The notes: generated by a model from the letters alone, not told the origin. Positions 8,213 through 16,134 are shown, counted from the first letter of the stretch. The stretch: DNA of 38,967 bases from Planctomycetota bacterium (GCA_027618565.1 JAQCEQ010000024.1:1-38967); one strand, 5' to 3'. Translations and numbers: made by a program.

Positions 8213-9380
8213 GCGCCCGACCGATCGCCGCAGCCAATCGTTCGTAGTCTTCGATCGTGTTGTGCAGGTGCGCGCTGATCCGCACATGCCACTGTCCCTC
8301 CCAGTCGATCACTGGGACTTCCACGCGATGTTCGTCGTGCAGATGCACCATGAGGGAGTCCGGGTTCTCGAATGGCCCGCGGATTCGCTGTGGAAGTGAG
8401 ATGATCGCCATGCTGCCCATCGCGTCGCGCGTGGAAGCCTGAATCGGTGCCACTCCCCACGCCTGCTCCAGCAACTCCTTCCCCGCGCGGCACAGTGCGT
8501 GGTTGTGGTCCCGGACTGCCGCCGTTCCGATGGAGTCCCACAGGTCGAGCGCGTCGGGAATCGTGAGCCACGCCGCCAGGTCGCGCGTCCCCTGCCAGCC
8601 GAACTCCTTCTCGAACCCCTGTCCAAGGTTGTGGCTGATGGTCTCGGGGTGCGTGATGCCGCGCACGCGTGGCGACGCATGAAGGAATCCGCAACCCTTC
8701 GGGGCGCAGGTCCACTTGTGGAGGTTCCCCGTGTACCAGTCGGCGTCGATGGAGGAGAGGTCCATCGGCAGCATCCCGGGAGCATGCGCGCCATCGATGA
8801 GCACCGCCACGCCGCGAGCCCTGCAGGCGGCCACGACCGACCTGACATCCAGGACCGCCGCCGTCGGGCTGGTGATCTGGTCGACAATCACCACGGCCGG
8901 CGGGTCGTCGCGGCGGATCGAGTCCAGGAGCGGCGAGAGGTCGATCGGGCCGACGGCACGAAGCGGCAAGTGCACCTCCTCCACGGTCCCGCCCACCTCG
9001 ACTGCCCGGTGCCGCATCGCCATGCGGACGGCGTTGTAGACATGATTCGTCGTCACCAGTCGGGCACCCGCTGGAAGCGGGACCGACCGGAGCACGGCGC
9101 CCACCCCCGCCGAGGCGTTGGTCACCAAGCCAATCGCGTCAGGGTCGGCATTCACGAACTCCGCAACGCGCCGCCGCACCCCGGCCAGGAGCCCCTCACA
9201 CTGTCTCCCGAGGACTTCGATGGGGTCTGCCTCGACGGCCTGCCTATGACGGTCGTAGGCGTTCTGGATCGGCGTGGGGACCGAGCCAAAGGAACCGTGG
9301 TTCAGGAAGGCAAGGTCACCTCGAAGCGGCCAACCAAGCCGTGCCGCGCGGTCTGGGAGGGATGGAGGCTGGACTGGCAT
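8166..9380 (-). CDS. PLP-dependent class V aminotransferase, isopenicillin-N-epimerase-like
   Basis: The 404-residue protein shows the fold-type I class V pattern: N-terminal FLNHGSFGSVP, the cofactor-contact segment VTNASAGV, the Asp-containing VLIDGAHAPGM, and the Schiff-base Lys in GNLHKWTCAPKG (Lys222). These match CefD-like proteins, a broad family that includes cysteine desulfurase-like and epimerase-like enzymes, so the exact reaction is not known. The ATG at 9380 is chosen because MPVQPPSLPDRAARLGWPLRGDLAFLNHG-type N-termini are usual and the upstream extension is not protein-like. No Shine-Dalgarno is visible. Confidence 0.88.
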   Translation of the reverse strand: MPVQPPSLPDRAARLGWPLRGDLAFLNHGSFGSVPTPIQNAYDRHRQAVEADPIEVLGRQCEGLLAGVRRRVAEFVNADPDAIGLVTNASAGVGAVLRSVPLPAGARLVTTNHVYNAVRMAMRHRAVEVGGTVEEVHLPLRAVGPIDLSPLLDSIRRDDPPAVVIVDQITSPTAAVLDVRSVVAACRARGVAVLIDGAHAPGMLPMDLSSIDADWYTGNLHKWTCAPKGCGFLHASPRVRGITHPETISHNLGQGFEKEFGWQGTRDLAAWLTIPDALDLWDSIGTAAVRDHNHALCRAGKELLEQAWGVAPIQASTRDAMGSMAIISLPQRIRGPFENPDSLMVHLHDEHRVEVPVIDWEGQWHVRISAHLHNTIEDYERLAAAIGRALKALDATAASSPAPA

Positions 9381-9420
9381 TGGTGCGTCGAAATGGTAGG
9401 AGGATCGAGCGTCCGAGAAC

Positions 9421-9448
9421 TTGAACCAAACGAAAGGACGGGTAACAT
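9421..9448 (+). promoter_or_regulatory. Possible promoter upstream of the lexA region
   Basis: TTGAAC (9421-9426), a 16-bp spacer and TAACAT (9443-9448) form a good sigma-70-like pair between the divergent aminotransferase and the 9502 frame. It could drive the 9502 frame and lexA. No convincing SOS box (GAAC-N4-GTTC, CTGT-N8-ACAG or GTTC-N7-GTTC type) was found over it. Confidence 0.45.
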
Positions 9449-9501
9449 GTACCGAACAAAGAGTGGACACCAGCCAGACAACTGTCCGATGAACCAGCAC
9501 C

Positions 9502-10113
9502 ATGACACTCATCTCCCCTCAACGCTTGGCTGCGCTTCGCCACGAAGCAGCCATGCCGCTGGTCCAAATGGGACCCGGCGGGGACTTCGTCACCTACCTG
9601 GTCCCACACGACGAGTCTCTCGTGCTCCTGCGCCCGTCCGCACGGCAATCTTGGTCCCCGCATTGTCCAGTTCCTTCCCCCCAACAGTTACGACGGGGTG
9701 TTGGCGAGGTCTGGCCCGCCTTGGTGCGGCTGATCGCCTCCACGCTTTCACTGCTGTTCGGCGCGCCGGCTGGCTCCCGCGAACGACTGGCCCCCGCCCG
9801 GTCGTGGCCCGGCGCCTGGCTCCTTCCAACTCCCCCACGCGACTGGCTGGATCGCCTCCTCGGCATCCAGCGGCTTGAACTCCCAGAAGACATCACTCAT
9901 GTCCACGCTCAACCTCACTCCCAAGCAACTTCGCATCTTTCAGCTCATTCGCCAATGGCGATCAACGCGCGGCTATTCGCCGACCATGCAGGAACTCGCC
10001 GACGAACTCGGCGTCAGCAAGGTCACGGCATTCGGGCACGTCGAGGCCCTGATCGGGAAGGGCGTGCTGAGACGCGATGCGAACAAGGCACGCTCTTTGG
10101 CCATTGCGAGTGA
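9502..10113 (+). CDS. Uncertain reading frame upstream of lexA, possibly frameshifted
   Basis: An ATG at 9502 opens 203 codons, the last 71 of which run over lexA in another frame. Residues 1-45 (MTLISPQRLAALRHEA..., GDFVTYLVPHDESLVLL) and about 80-132 (VWPALVRLIASTLSLLFGAP, DWLDRLLGIQRLELPEDI) have protein-like composition and GC-ending codons. The middle (about 9650-9720) reads better in the next frame (NLGPRIVQFLPPNSYDGVLAR). This is compatible with an unrecognised small gene carrying indels or a sequencing error, or with a non-coding leader. No family is recognised. Apart from this, 9381-9898 holds only the promoter described. Confidence 0.35.
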   Translation: MTLISPQRLAALRHEAAMPLVQMGPGGDFVTYLVPHDESLVLLRPSARQSWSPHCPVPSPQQLRRGVGEVWPALVRLIASTLSLLFGAPAGSRERLAPARSWPGAWLLPTPPRDWLDRLLGIQRLELPEDITHVHAQPHSQATSHLSAHSPMAINARLFADHAGTRRRTRRQQGHGIRARRGPDREGRAETRCEQGTLFGHCE

Positions 10114-10528
10114 TGCGATCCCGCCCGATGAAGAAGCTGGCGTGAGTTTCCCGCTGATGGGTCGAATCGCCGCCGGCTATCCGATCGAGCGTGCACAAGA
10201 CAATGAGTGCCTGCGACTGGACGAGATGTTCGGCCCGGTGCGCGGCCAGAAAGGCGACATGTTCGCCCTCCAGGTCGACGGCGATTCCATGCGCGACGAG
10301 GGCATCCTGGATGGCGACTACGTGATCGTGGAGCGGCGTTCGACGGCTCGCAATGGCGAACGTGTCGTCGCGCTACTGCCCAACGGCGAGACCACGCTCA
10401 AGACGATCTTCACGCAGCGCGACGGGACGATTCGCCTGCAGCCTTCCAACCCCGACTTTGAGCCAATCATCGTTTCCGACTGCACCGTCCAGGGAGTGGT
10501 CATCGGGGTGATGCGGCGGTACCGGTGA
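9899..10528 (+). CDS. lexA: SOS repressor LexA
   Basis: The 209-residue protein has an N-terminal winged helix-turn-helix (about 1-65: LTPKQLRIFQLI, YSPTMQELADELGVSKVTAFGHVEAL). This is followed by the self-cleavage site Ala92-Gly93 (RIAAGYP) and an S24 peptidase domain with Ser130 (DGDSMRDEGI) and Lys168 (TTLKTIF) in the catalytic positions. It should repress DNA-damage genes and cleave itself when RecA is activated. ATG 9899 gives the canonical N-terminus; an in-frame TTG at 9875 is less likely. The 3' end overlaps the convergent trpA by 29 nt. No self-operator could be identified upstream. Confidence 0.95.
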   Translation: MSTLNLTPKQLRIFQLIRQWRSTRGYSPTMQELADELGVSKVTAFGHVEALIGKGVLRRDANKARSLAIASDAIPPDEEAGVSFPLMGRIAAGYPIERAQDNECLRLDEMFGPVRGQKGDMFALQVDGDSMRDEGILDGDYVIVERRSTARNGERVVALLPNGETTLKTIFTQRDGTIRLQPSNPDFEPIIVSDCTVQGVVIGVMRRYR

Positions 10529-11291
10529 GCTGGCGATAGAGCGCCGCAACCGTGCTTGCTCCGCCTGCGCTCATGGCCCGCACGAACGGCGTGCCGACGA
10601 TGGCTGCATCTGCCCCTTGCGTGACTGCAGTGACATCTGCGGCACTGGAGAGGCCAAACCCGACCGCGACCGGCACTGTGGCGGAGCCCCTGATGCGACC
10701 GACGGTTGCCGACACCTCCGCGAGATCCAAGCTCGCTTGCCCGTCACCCCCAGTGATTCCCTTGCGCGCGATCGCGTAGACAAAGCCAGTCGCCATCGAG
10801 GCGAGCGTCGCGGCGCGCGCGGGCTCAGTGGTGGGTGCCACAAGTGGAATGAACCCGATCGAATGTCGCCTGGCGCTCACCGCAAGGTGTGAAGCCTCAT
10901 CGGGATCCAGGTCCGGCACGATGATGCCATCAAACCCTGCCGCAGCGAAGGCGAGTGCGGGGTCGCTTTCGCCAAGGCGGGTCGTGATCGAGGCACTCAC
11001 CATCGCCACGAGCCTGGCTTGGCATCGTTCCCGGAGTGCCTTCACGCAAGCAAGCACGCCCCGTGCCGTCGTTCCTCCAGCCAGCACCTGATGCATGGCC
11101 TGGGCGATCACGGGTCCGTCCGCGATGGGGTCGCTGAAGGGGATGCCGACCTCGATCACGGGAGCGCCAGCGGTATCAAGCGCGAGCAGGGCCTCCTCGA
11201 ACGCGCCCATCGTGGCGTGGCCCCCGACGATGAAAGGGATGAGGCAGGGCTTGGACGAGGCGCGGATCGCGTCGGGAATGGAGTTCGACAT
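10500..11291 (-). CDS. trpA: Tryptophan synthase alpha chain
   Basis: The 263-residue TIM barrel has the catalytic acids in the usual places: Glu47 in IEVGIPFSDP and Asp58 in DPIADGP. The phosphate-binding Gly loops near the C-terminus (AVGFGLSS) and the loop-6 equivalent (IARKGITGG) are also present. It cleaves indole-3-glycerol phosphate to indole and glyceraldehyde 3-phosphate, working with TrpB, which is not in this window. Unlike most bacteria the gene is not next to trpB. Its ATG lies 12 nt after the 3' end of a tRNA gene on the same strand, so it probably shares that transcript; no Shine-Dalgarno is seen. Its 3' end overlaps lexA by 29 nt. Confidence 0.95.
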   Translation of the reverse strand: MSNSIPDAIRASSKPCLIPFIVGGHATMGAFEEALLALDTAGAPVIEVGIPFSDPIADGPVIAQAMHQVLAGGTTARGVLACVKALRERCQARLVAMVSASITTRLGESDPALAFAAAGFDGIIVPDLDPDEASHLAVSARRHSIGFIPLVAPTTEPARAATLASMATGFVYAIARKGITGGDGQASLDLAEVSATVGRIRGSATVPVAVGFGLSSAADVTAVTQGADAAIVGTPFVRAMSAGGASTVAALYRQLTGTAASPR

Positions 11292-11303
11292 CGGAGGAAG
11301 GAG

Positions 11304-11377
11304 TGGGCTGACTCGGATTCGAACCGAGGTCGTACCGATTATGAGTCGGCTGCTCTAGGCCGCTGAGCTATCAGCCC
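11304..11377 (-). tRNA. tRNA with CAU anticodon (elongator Met or Ile2)
   Basis: A 74-nt cloverleaf: acceptor GGGCTGA / TCAGCCC with discriminator A, D-arm GCTC/GAGC, anticodon arm CCGA-CTCATAA-TCGG, and T-arm with GGTTCGAATCC. The anticodon is CAT. Elongator Met and lysidine-modified Ile2 cannot be told apart by eye; the 1-72 G-C pair excludes a typical initiator. CCA is not encoded. Confidence 0.93.
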
Positions 11378-11447
11378 GAGGTTGGGAGGGTATCCGCACG
11401 ATCCGCTGCGTGGGTGGGCGTGCCGGACGCTAGACTGCGGGGTTCGC

Positions 11448-11744
11448 ATGGCGATGATGTTGGCACATCTCTTCCTGGTGATGCTCCTTGCCGGGACATG
11501 GCTTGGAACAATCGTCCCCAACGCCGGATCCGAGCGCTGCGGCCAAATATGCTGGCTGGACCGCGGCTCCCTGGAGCACGGTTCTGCGACGGCGGGTCCG
11601 TTGTGCCGGCGCGCCGTCCGAACACCTGCGGGGCTGCTGGCGCATCGCCCGCCCTGCGCCGACGACTGCGCTGCGGCACTGCCCTCGGACCCGTCGTGGG
11701 CCGCCAGCGGGCGAGCCGCCGCCCCCCCGCCCTTGAACGCTTGA
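11448..11744 (+). CDS. Small putative exported protein directly upstream of secA
   Basis: A 98-codon frame with GC-ending codons throughout. It starts with a hydrophobic stretch (MLAHLFLVMLLAGTWLGTIV, residues 4-23) resembling a signal peptide, although the n-region lacks Lys or Arg. The middle has six Cys, and the C-terminus reads PSWAASGRAAAPPPLNA. TAGACT at 11431-11436 could be a -10 site. The frame lies between the divergent tRNA(CAU) and secA, 102 nt before secA. No known family is recognised. Position, export signal and the W...GRA...PPP ending recall secretion-monitor (SecM-type) peptides; this is inference. It may equally be a chance open frame. Confidence 0.42.
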   Translation: MAMMLAHLFLVMLLAGTWLGTIVPNAGSERCGQICWLDRGSLEHGSATAGPLCRRAVRTPAGLLAHRPPCADDCAAALPSDPSWAASGRAAAPPPLNA

Positions 11745-11774
11745 GCCACCTCTGGTGCGGCCGTGCCGCATCAT

Positions 11775-11800
11775 GGCGCCCCACGTGACCTCGTGGCGCC
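11775..11800 (+). promoter_or_regulatory. Stem-loop in the secA leader
   Basis: GGCGCC-CCACG (11775-11785) pairs with CGTGGCGCC (11792-11800) across a six-base loop, leaving a two-C bulge. There is no T-tract, so it is not an intrinsic terminator. It lies between the small 11448-11744 frame and the secA ribosome site. Confidence 0.5.
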
Positions 11801-11829
11801 GCTCGCGTTCGACCCTGACCGACACACTC

Positions 11830-11835
11830 AAAGGA
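11830..11835 (+). promoter_or_regulatory. Ribosome binding site of secA
   Basis: AAAGGA lies 11 nt before the ATG at 11847 and decides the secA start over the in-frame upstream ATG at 11763. Confidence 0.7.
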
Positions 11836-11846
11836 CTACACACAAC

Positions 11847-14800
11847 ATGGGCGTTCCAATTTTCGGCATTCTCGCCAAGAAGATCTTCGGCACCCGCAAC
11901 CAGCGCATGGTGCGCCGGTACCTCCGCATCGTCGACCAAGTCAATGCTCGCGAGGACGATGTCCGCGCGCTCACCGACGCCGAGATCATGGAGCGCACCA
12001 AGGCGTTCCGATCCCAGGTGCAAGCCGGCGCCAATGCGTATGACCTCATCCCGGATGTCTTTGCCGTCGCGCGCGAGGTGATGGACCGTGCGGTGGGCAT
12101 CCGTGCGACGCTCAACCCCGCCGGGGAGTTTGACCCGACGATCCTGTCTGAACGCGGTCGTGCCCTGTACGGGGAATTGACGGCTGCATCCGCGGCGCTC
12201 CCGCCCTCGGAGCCGGTCGAGGCGCTCAAGGGATGTGCCGAGCCAGTGGAGGGGTGGCAGATGGTGGAGATCCCCCTTGAGTACTACGCCGAAGTCCGTA
12301 AGGCGCTCCCCTACCCGGATCCCAACGACCCCAACCACGGTCGCGTGCCCCCCTTCCGCGCGCGGCCCTTCGATGTCCAGATCATCGGCGGCATCGTGCT
12401 GGCGGAGGGCCAGATCGCCGAGATGAAGACCGGCGAGGGCAAGACGATCGTCGGCCCCCTCGCGTGCTACCTGGCCGCCTGCGAGGCCAAGCAGGTGCAT
12501 GTCGTCACGGTGAACGACTACCTCGTGCAGCGTGACCGAGACTGGACCTTCCCCTTCTTCCGCGCCCTCGGACTCACGGTCGGCGCGATCCACCCGCTCC
12601 ACATGCAGTCGCAGCAGGGCAAGGCAACCGCCTACAGCTGCGATGTCGTCTACGGGACGACCAGCGAGTTTGGCTTTGACTACTTGCGCGACAACATGAA
12701 GACGCGCCGGCAGGACCAGGTCCAGAAGTCACGCGACTTTGCCATCGTCGACGAGGTGGATTCCACGCTCATTGACGAGGCTCGGACCCCCCTCATCATC
12801 TCAGGACCTGCGTACCAGCAGCGGCCGCGGTATGCCGAGGCGGACAGCATTGCCAAGCACCTTGTCTCGAAGCAAAAGCCTTGGCAGGAGGCGGATAACG
12901 CGGTCTCGGCACAGCGGTCGAAGGTGGCGTCGATCGAGGGCAAGATCCGGAACACCCGCGACAAGGGCACGATCCCGCAGCTTCAGAAGGACATGAGCGT
13001 CGCACGGAAGGCCATTCCCGCCCTGGAGGCTGCGCGCGAGGAAGTCACGCAGTTCTACGAGGTGGAGCTTGATCGCAACCAGGTGACCATCACGCACCAG
13101 GGGATCGAGGAGGCGCAACGCGCGGGCGGCATGGGTTCGTTCTATGTCGGAGAGAACATGGACATGCCGCATCTCCTGGAGCAGGCGCTGCGTGCGCACA
13201 CCTGCTACCAGCGCGACAAGGATTATGTGGTCGCGGCGGACGAGGACGGCCAGGAGGGCATCATCATCGTCGACCAGAACACCGGTCGGAAGATGATCGG
13301 GCGCCAGTGGTCCAACGGGCTCCACCAGGCGATGGAGGCCAAGGAAGGCGTGCGGATCCGCGACGAGACGCAGACCGTGGCCACGGTCACCGTCCAGAAC
13401 TTCTTCAAGCTCTACAAGCGCCTGGCCGGCATGACCGGCACCGCCGACACCGAGGCCACGGAGTTCCACGAGATCTACCGGCTGGATGTGGTCAGCATTC
13501 CCACCAACCTGCCGATCCAGCGCAGCGACCGCGCCGACATTGTCTTCCTCACGGGGAAGGACAAGTGGAAGGAAGTGGTCGAGGAGATCCGCCGCTGTCA
13601 CGATGTTGGGCGGCCGGTGTTGGTGGGCACCACCAGCGTGGAGAAGTCCGAGCGACTCGCCGAGATGCTCCGCAAGGCGCACAACATCCCGCACGAGGTC
13701 CTCAACGCCAAGCAGCACGAGCGCGAGGCGGACATCGTCGCCGGCGCCGGCTCGCTGGGTGCGGTGATGATCGCCACCAACATGGCGGGCCGCGGCACGG
13801 ACATCAAGCTTCGCACCTTCTCTCGTGAGGAGCTCCTCACGTACTGGCAGCGCCGCAACCTGGCGCCCCGCGAGGTGGAGGCGGTCATGGGCGACGAAGA
13901 GATCCTCGCGCGCTGCTACCGCCACCAGCTGACGCAAGTCCTTCGCCTTCCCAAGAAGGACGCCGAGGCCCTGACCGGAGACGAGGCTCGACTGCGCATG
14001 ATGCGGCATTGGGTGGAGCACGAGCGCGGCGTCGAAACCGAGAAGGCTTCCCGGATGAGCGCCGAGCAGTGCGAGCGGGAACTGGATTCCCAGGGTGCCT
14101 TCTTGAGCCATCGCCTCGCGATGTGGACGGATGCCGAGGAGATCGGCGGGCTCCACATCGTCGGCACTGAGCGACACGAGAGCCGCCGCATTGACAACCA
14201 GCTCCGCGGCCGTTCCGGCCGACAGGGTGACCAGGGGTCCAGCCGGTTCTTCCTGGGCCTGGACGACGACCTCATGAAGATGTTTGCCGGCAAGGCGACG
14301 CTCAACATGCTCAGTCGCCTGGGCATGAAGGAAGGCGACGCCATCGAGAGCCCCATGCTCTCGCGCCAGATCCAGAAGGCGCAGCGCAAGGTGGAGGAGC
14401 GCAATTTCCAGATCCGCAAGAGCATCCTGGACTACGACGAGCCGATGGAGCACCAGCGACAGTCCTTTTACGGAATGCGTCAGCCGGTGGTGGAAGGAAA
14501 GAATGTCCGCGCCATCGTGCTGAGATTCGTGGATGAGGAGCTGGCCGACGCGTCACGCCGATTCCTGGACAAGCACTTTGTCCCCAAGGTCGTCTCCGAG
14601 TGGGTGTGGGAGCACTTCGGGGTCATGGTCGAGCCGGGGCGGTTTGTTGGCAAAGACCGGGAACAGACGCTGGAGGTCATCCGCGTCGACACCGTGGGCG
14701 AGAAGTGGGCTCAGGTGGAGGTGGGGCTTGGTGAATTGCTCCACGAAGAGGCCGACCCCAGCGAGTGGGACCGGGACGGCATCAAGTCGTGGGCCAGGAC

Positions 14801-15878
14801 TCACTTTGGGTTTGAGGTGCCGGATGAACTCTTGACAGGGTCGGATCGTCACGCCATTCGCCGGGCGGTGGAAGGCGCCGCCAAGGTGCAGTGCGCGGCG
14901 GTTGACCTGACGCCCATCGAGGCGTTCCTCGCGCCGGACTACGGCACCAACGAACTCGCCAACTGGGCCACCAACAAGCTTGGGGTCACGATCCCGCACG
15001 AAGACCTTCGTGGCGTGAAGGATCCTGCGGAAGCGGAGGGCCGCCTGAAGACCAAGGTCCGCGAGCTCTATGCACGCCGGGAAGTCACCTACCCGATCTC
15101 GTTTGCGCTGGAGCAGACGATGGCGCAGATGGCCGGCAATCCAGCGCTCGCACTCGGCTTTCTCTGCCGCTGGGCCAACACGCGATACGGCCTGGACTGG
15201 GCGCCTGACCGCCTGCCAGGCCAGGGCCCCGAGGACCTGCGTCAGATCCTCCTTCACGAGGCCGAGAGCTGGAATGACGAGCGATTCGATCGCCGGGCGA
15301 AGGATGCCATCGCGGCGGGCGCCCGCGGCGAGCAGGTGGCCGAGTGGTTCCGCGAGACCTACGGCGTCCTCCTCTCCGACGAGGAGGTGGCCGCCATCGA
15401 GAAGCACGGCCGCGAGGTCGTCGCGCGTCGCATCCGTGAGGTGCACCGCGGCGAGCTCACGATGTTCGAGCAGTGGATCCTCCTGCAGATCATGGATACC
15501 ACCTGGAAGGAACACCTCCACGCGATGGACCAGCTGCGCGACGCCATCGGTTTGCGGTACTTCTCGCAGAAGGACCCGCGCATCGAGTTCAAGCGAGAGA
15601 GCGCGCGATACTTCAACGAGATGCACTCCAACATCCGTGACCGCCTCACCGACATCGTGCTCAAGGGACGATTGGCGCCGCAGCCAGCCCAGCCCGCCGC
15701 CGCACCCAAGGGCGAGCCCACGCCAAGGCCCGCCGGCGATGCTGCCAGCGCGCCTCCGCAACCAACAGCGCCGCCACCGCCAGAGATTCCCGCGCCGAAG
15801 CGTGCCGGGGCCGTCGGTCGCAACGAGCCGTGTCCGTGCGGCAGCGGCAAGAAGTACAAGAACTGCTGCGGCAAGTAG
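11847..15878 (+). CDS. secA: Preprotein translocase ATPase SecA, enlarged
   Basis: This is the motor of Sec export, at 1343 residues far longer than E. coli SecA (901). It has Walker A GEGKT (from Gly196), DEVDS (from Asp302), a coiled-coil-like insertion in the preprotein cross-linking domain (about 330-420), the helicase motifs GTTSVEKSE and NMAGRGTDI, a roughly 110-residue insertion before GGLHIVGTERHESRR, and GRSGRQGDQG. The helical scaffold and wing region is expanded by five repeats of W-x4-[FLY]-G at Trp919, 982, 1040, 1109 and 1167. It is followed by the conserved two-helix finger segment (LLQIMDTTWKEHLHAMDQLRD), a Pro/Ala-rich linker and a C-terminal SEC-C zinc motif (CPCGSGKKYKNCC). 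The catalytic motifs appear intact. Confidence 0.97.
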   Translation: MGVPIFGILAKKIFGTRNQRMVRRYLRIVDQVNAREDDVRALTDAEIMERTKAFRSQVQAGANAYDLIPDVFAVAREVMDRAVGIRATLNPAGEFDPTILSERGRALYGELTAASAALPPSEPVEALKGCAEPVEGWQMVEIPLEYYAEVRKALPYPDPNDPNHGRVPPFRARPFDVQIIGGIVLAEGQIAEMKTGEGKTIVGPLACYLAACEAKQVHVVTVNDYLVQRDRDWTFPFFRALGLTVGAIHPLHMQSQQGKATAYSCDVVYGTTSEFGFDYLRDNMKTRRQDQVQKSRDFAIVDEVDSTLIDEARTPLIISGPAYQQRPRYAEADSIAKHLVSKQKPWQEADNAVSAQRSKVASIEGKIRNTRDKGTIPQLQKDMSVARKAIPALEAAREEVTQFYEVELDRNQVTITHQGIEEAQRAGGMGSFYVGENMDMPHLLEQALRAHTCYQRDKDYVVAADEDGQEGIIIVDQNTGRKMIGRQWSNGLHQAMEAKEGVRIRDETQTVATVTVQNFFKLYKRLAGMTGTADTEATEFHEIYRLDVVSIPTNLPIQRSDRADIVFLTGKDKWKEVVEEIRRCHDVGRPVLVGTTSVEKSERLAEMLRKAHNIPHEVLNAKQHEREADIVAGAGSLGAVMIATNMAGRGTDIKLRTFSREELLTYWQRRNLAPREVEAVMGDEEILARCYRHQLTQVLRLPKKDAEALTGDEARLRMMRHWVEHERGVETEKASRMSAEQCERELDSQGAFLSHRLAMWTDAEEIGGLHIVGTERHESRRIDNQLRGRSGRQGDQGSSRFFLGLDDDLMKMFAGKATLNMLSRLGMKEGDAIESPMLSRQIQKAQRKVEERNFQIRKSILDYDEPMEHQRQSFYGMRQPVVEGKNVRAIVLRFVDEELADASRRFLDKHFVPKVVSEWVWEHFGVMVEPGRFVGKDREQTLEVIRVDTVGEKWAQVEVGLGELLHEEADPSEWDRDGIKSWARTHFGFEVPDELLTGSDRHAIRRAVEGAAKVQCAAVDLTPIEAFLAPDYGTNELANWATNKLGVTIPHEDLRGVKDPAEAEGRLKTKVRELYARREVTYPISFALEQTMAQMAGNPALALGFLCRWANTRYGLDWAPDRLPGQGPEDLRQILLHEAESWNDERFDRRAKDAIAAGARGEQVAEWFRETYGVLLSDEEVAAIEKHGREVVARRIREVHRGELTMFEQWILLQIMDTTWKEHLHAMDQLRDAIGLRYFSQKDPRIEFKRESARYFNEMHSNIRDRLTDIVLKGRLAPQPAQPAAAPKGEPTPRPAGDAASAPPQPTAPPPPEIPAPKRAGAVGRNEPCPCGSGKKYKNCCGK
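14577..15440 (+). repeat. Five-fold protein repeat in the SecA wing region
   Basis: Five units of about 58-69 residues each carry a short helix, W-x4-[FLY]-G-[VFL], a hydrophobic strand, [LFV]-x-[GA], and a charged helix. The Trp codons are at 14601, 14790, 14964, 15171 and 15345. The unit resembles the single segment in E. coli SecA around LKNDFDLDLPIAEWL...LRERILAQSI. The nucleotide sequences are diverged, so this is an old duplication. Confidence 0.7.
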
Positions 15879-15932
15879 TAGGTGGAGTCGGTTGGAGAGG
15901 TGTTGCTCCGTGCAACGCCGGTGCGCTCCGTG

Positions 15933-15967
15933 GGGCGTCGACGCTCTCGCGCTGCACCTCGACGCCC
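15933..15967 (+). other. Inverted repeat between secA and tRNA-Lys
   Basis: GGGCGTCGA (15933-15941) and TCGACGCCC (15959-15967) form a perfect 9-bp stem with a 17-nt loop. No T-tract follows. It may stabilise or end the secA mRNA; the tRNA-Lys promoter begins 5 nt later. Confidence 0.5.
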
Positions 15968-15971
15968 TGCG

Positions 15972-16000
15972 TTGCCAAGCCCGTGCGACACCGCTACACT
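15972..16000 (+). promoter_or_regulatory. Promoter of tRNA-Lys
   Basis: TTGCCA (15972-15977), an exact 17-bp spacer and TACACT (15995-16000) lie 9 nt before the tRNA 5' end. The same -35 and spacer length occur before tRNA-Asp. Confidence 0.7.
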
Positions 16001-16009
16001 TCGCCATTC

Positions 16010-16082
<73 letters not shown>

Positions 16083-16134
16083 TTGTGGCGCCGGGCGAGC
16101 CGAGACTCACGCCAACTCCCTACCCGACGGCTCC

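Noticed and set aside
9381-9520. SOS box for LexA autoregulation
   Set aside because: GAAC half-sites occur at several points but not at the spacing or orientation of known LexA operators.
8499-9878. 459-codon plus-strand frame opposite the aminotransferase
   Set aside because: Most of it is antisense to a gene with a clear PLP motif; only its end reaches the uncertain lexA-upstream region.
11378-11447. Promoter for tRNA(CAU) and trpA on the minus strand
   Set aside because: TACCCT-like and GGATAC-like hexamers are present but no matching -35; too weak to call.
12801-16007. Long open frames on the minus strand opposite secA (550 and 484 codons)
   Set aside because: They mirror the GC-ending codons of secA, have no recognisable domains, and overlap a certain gene; antisense shadows.
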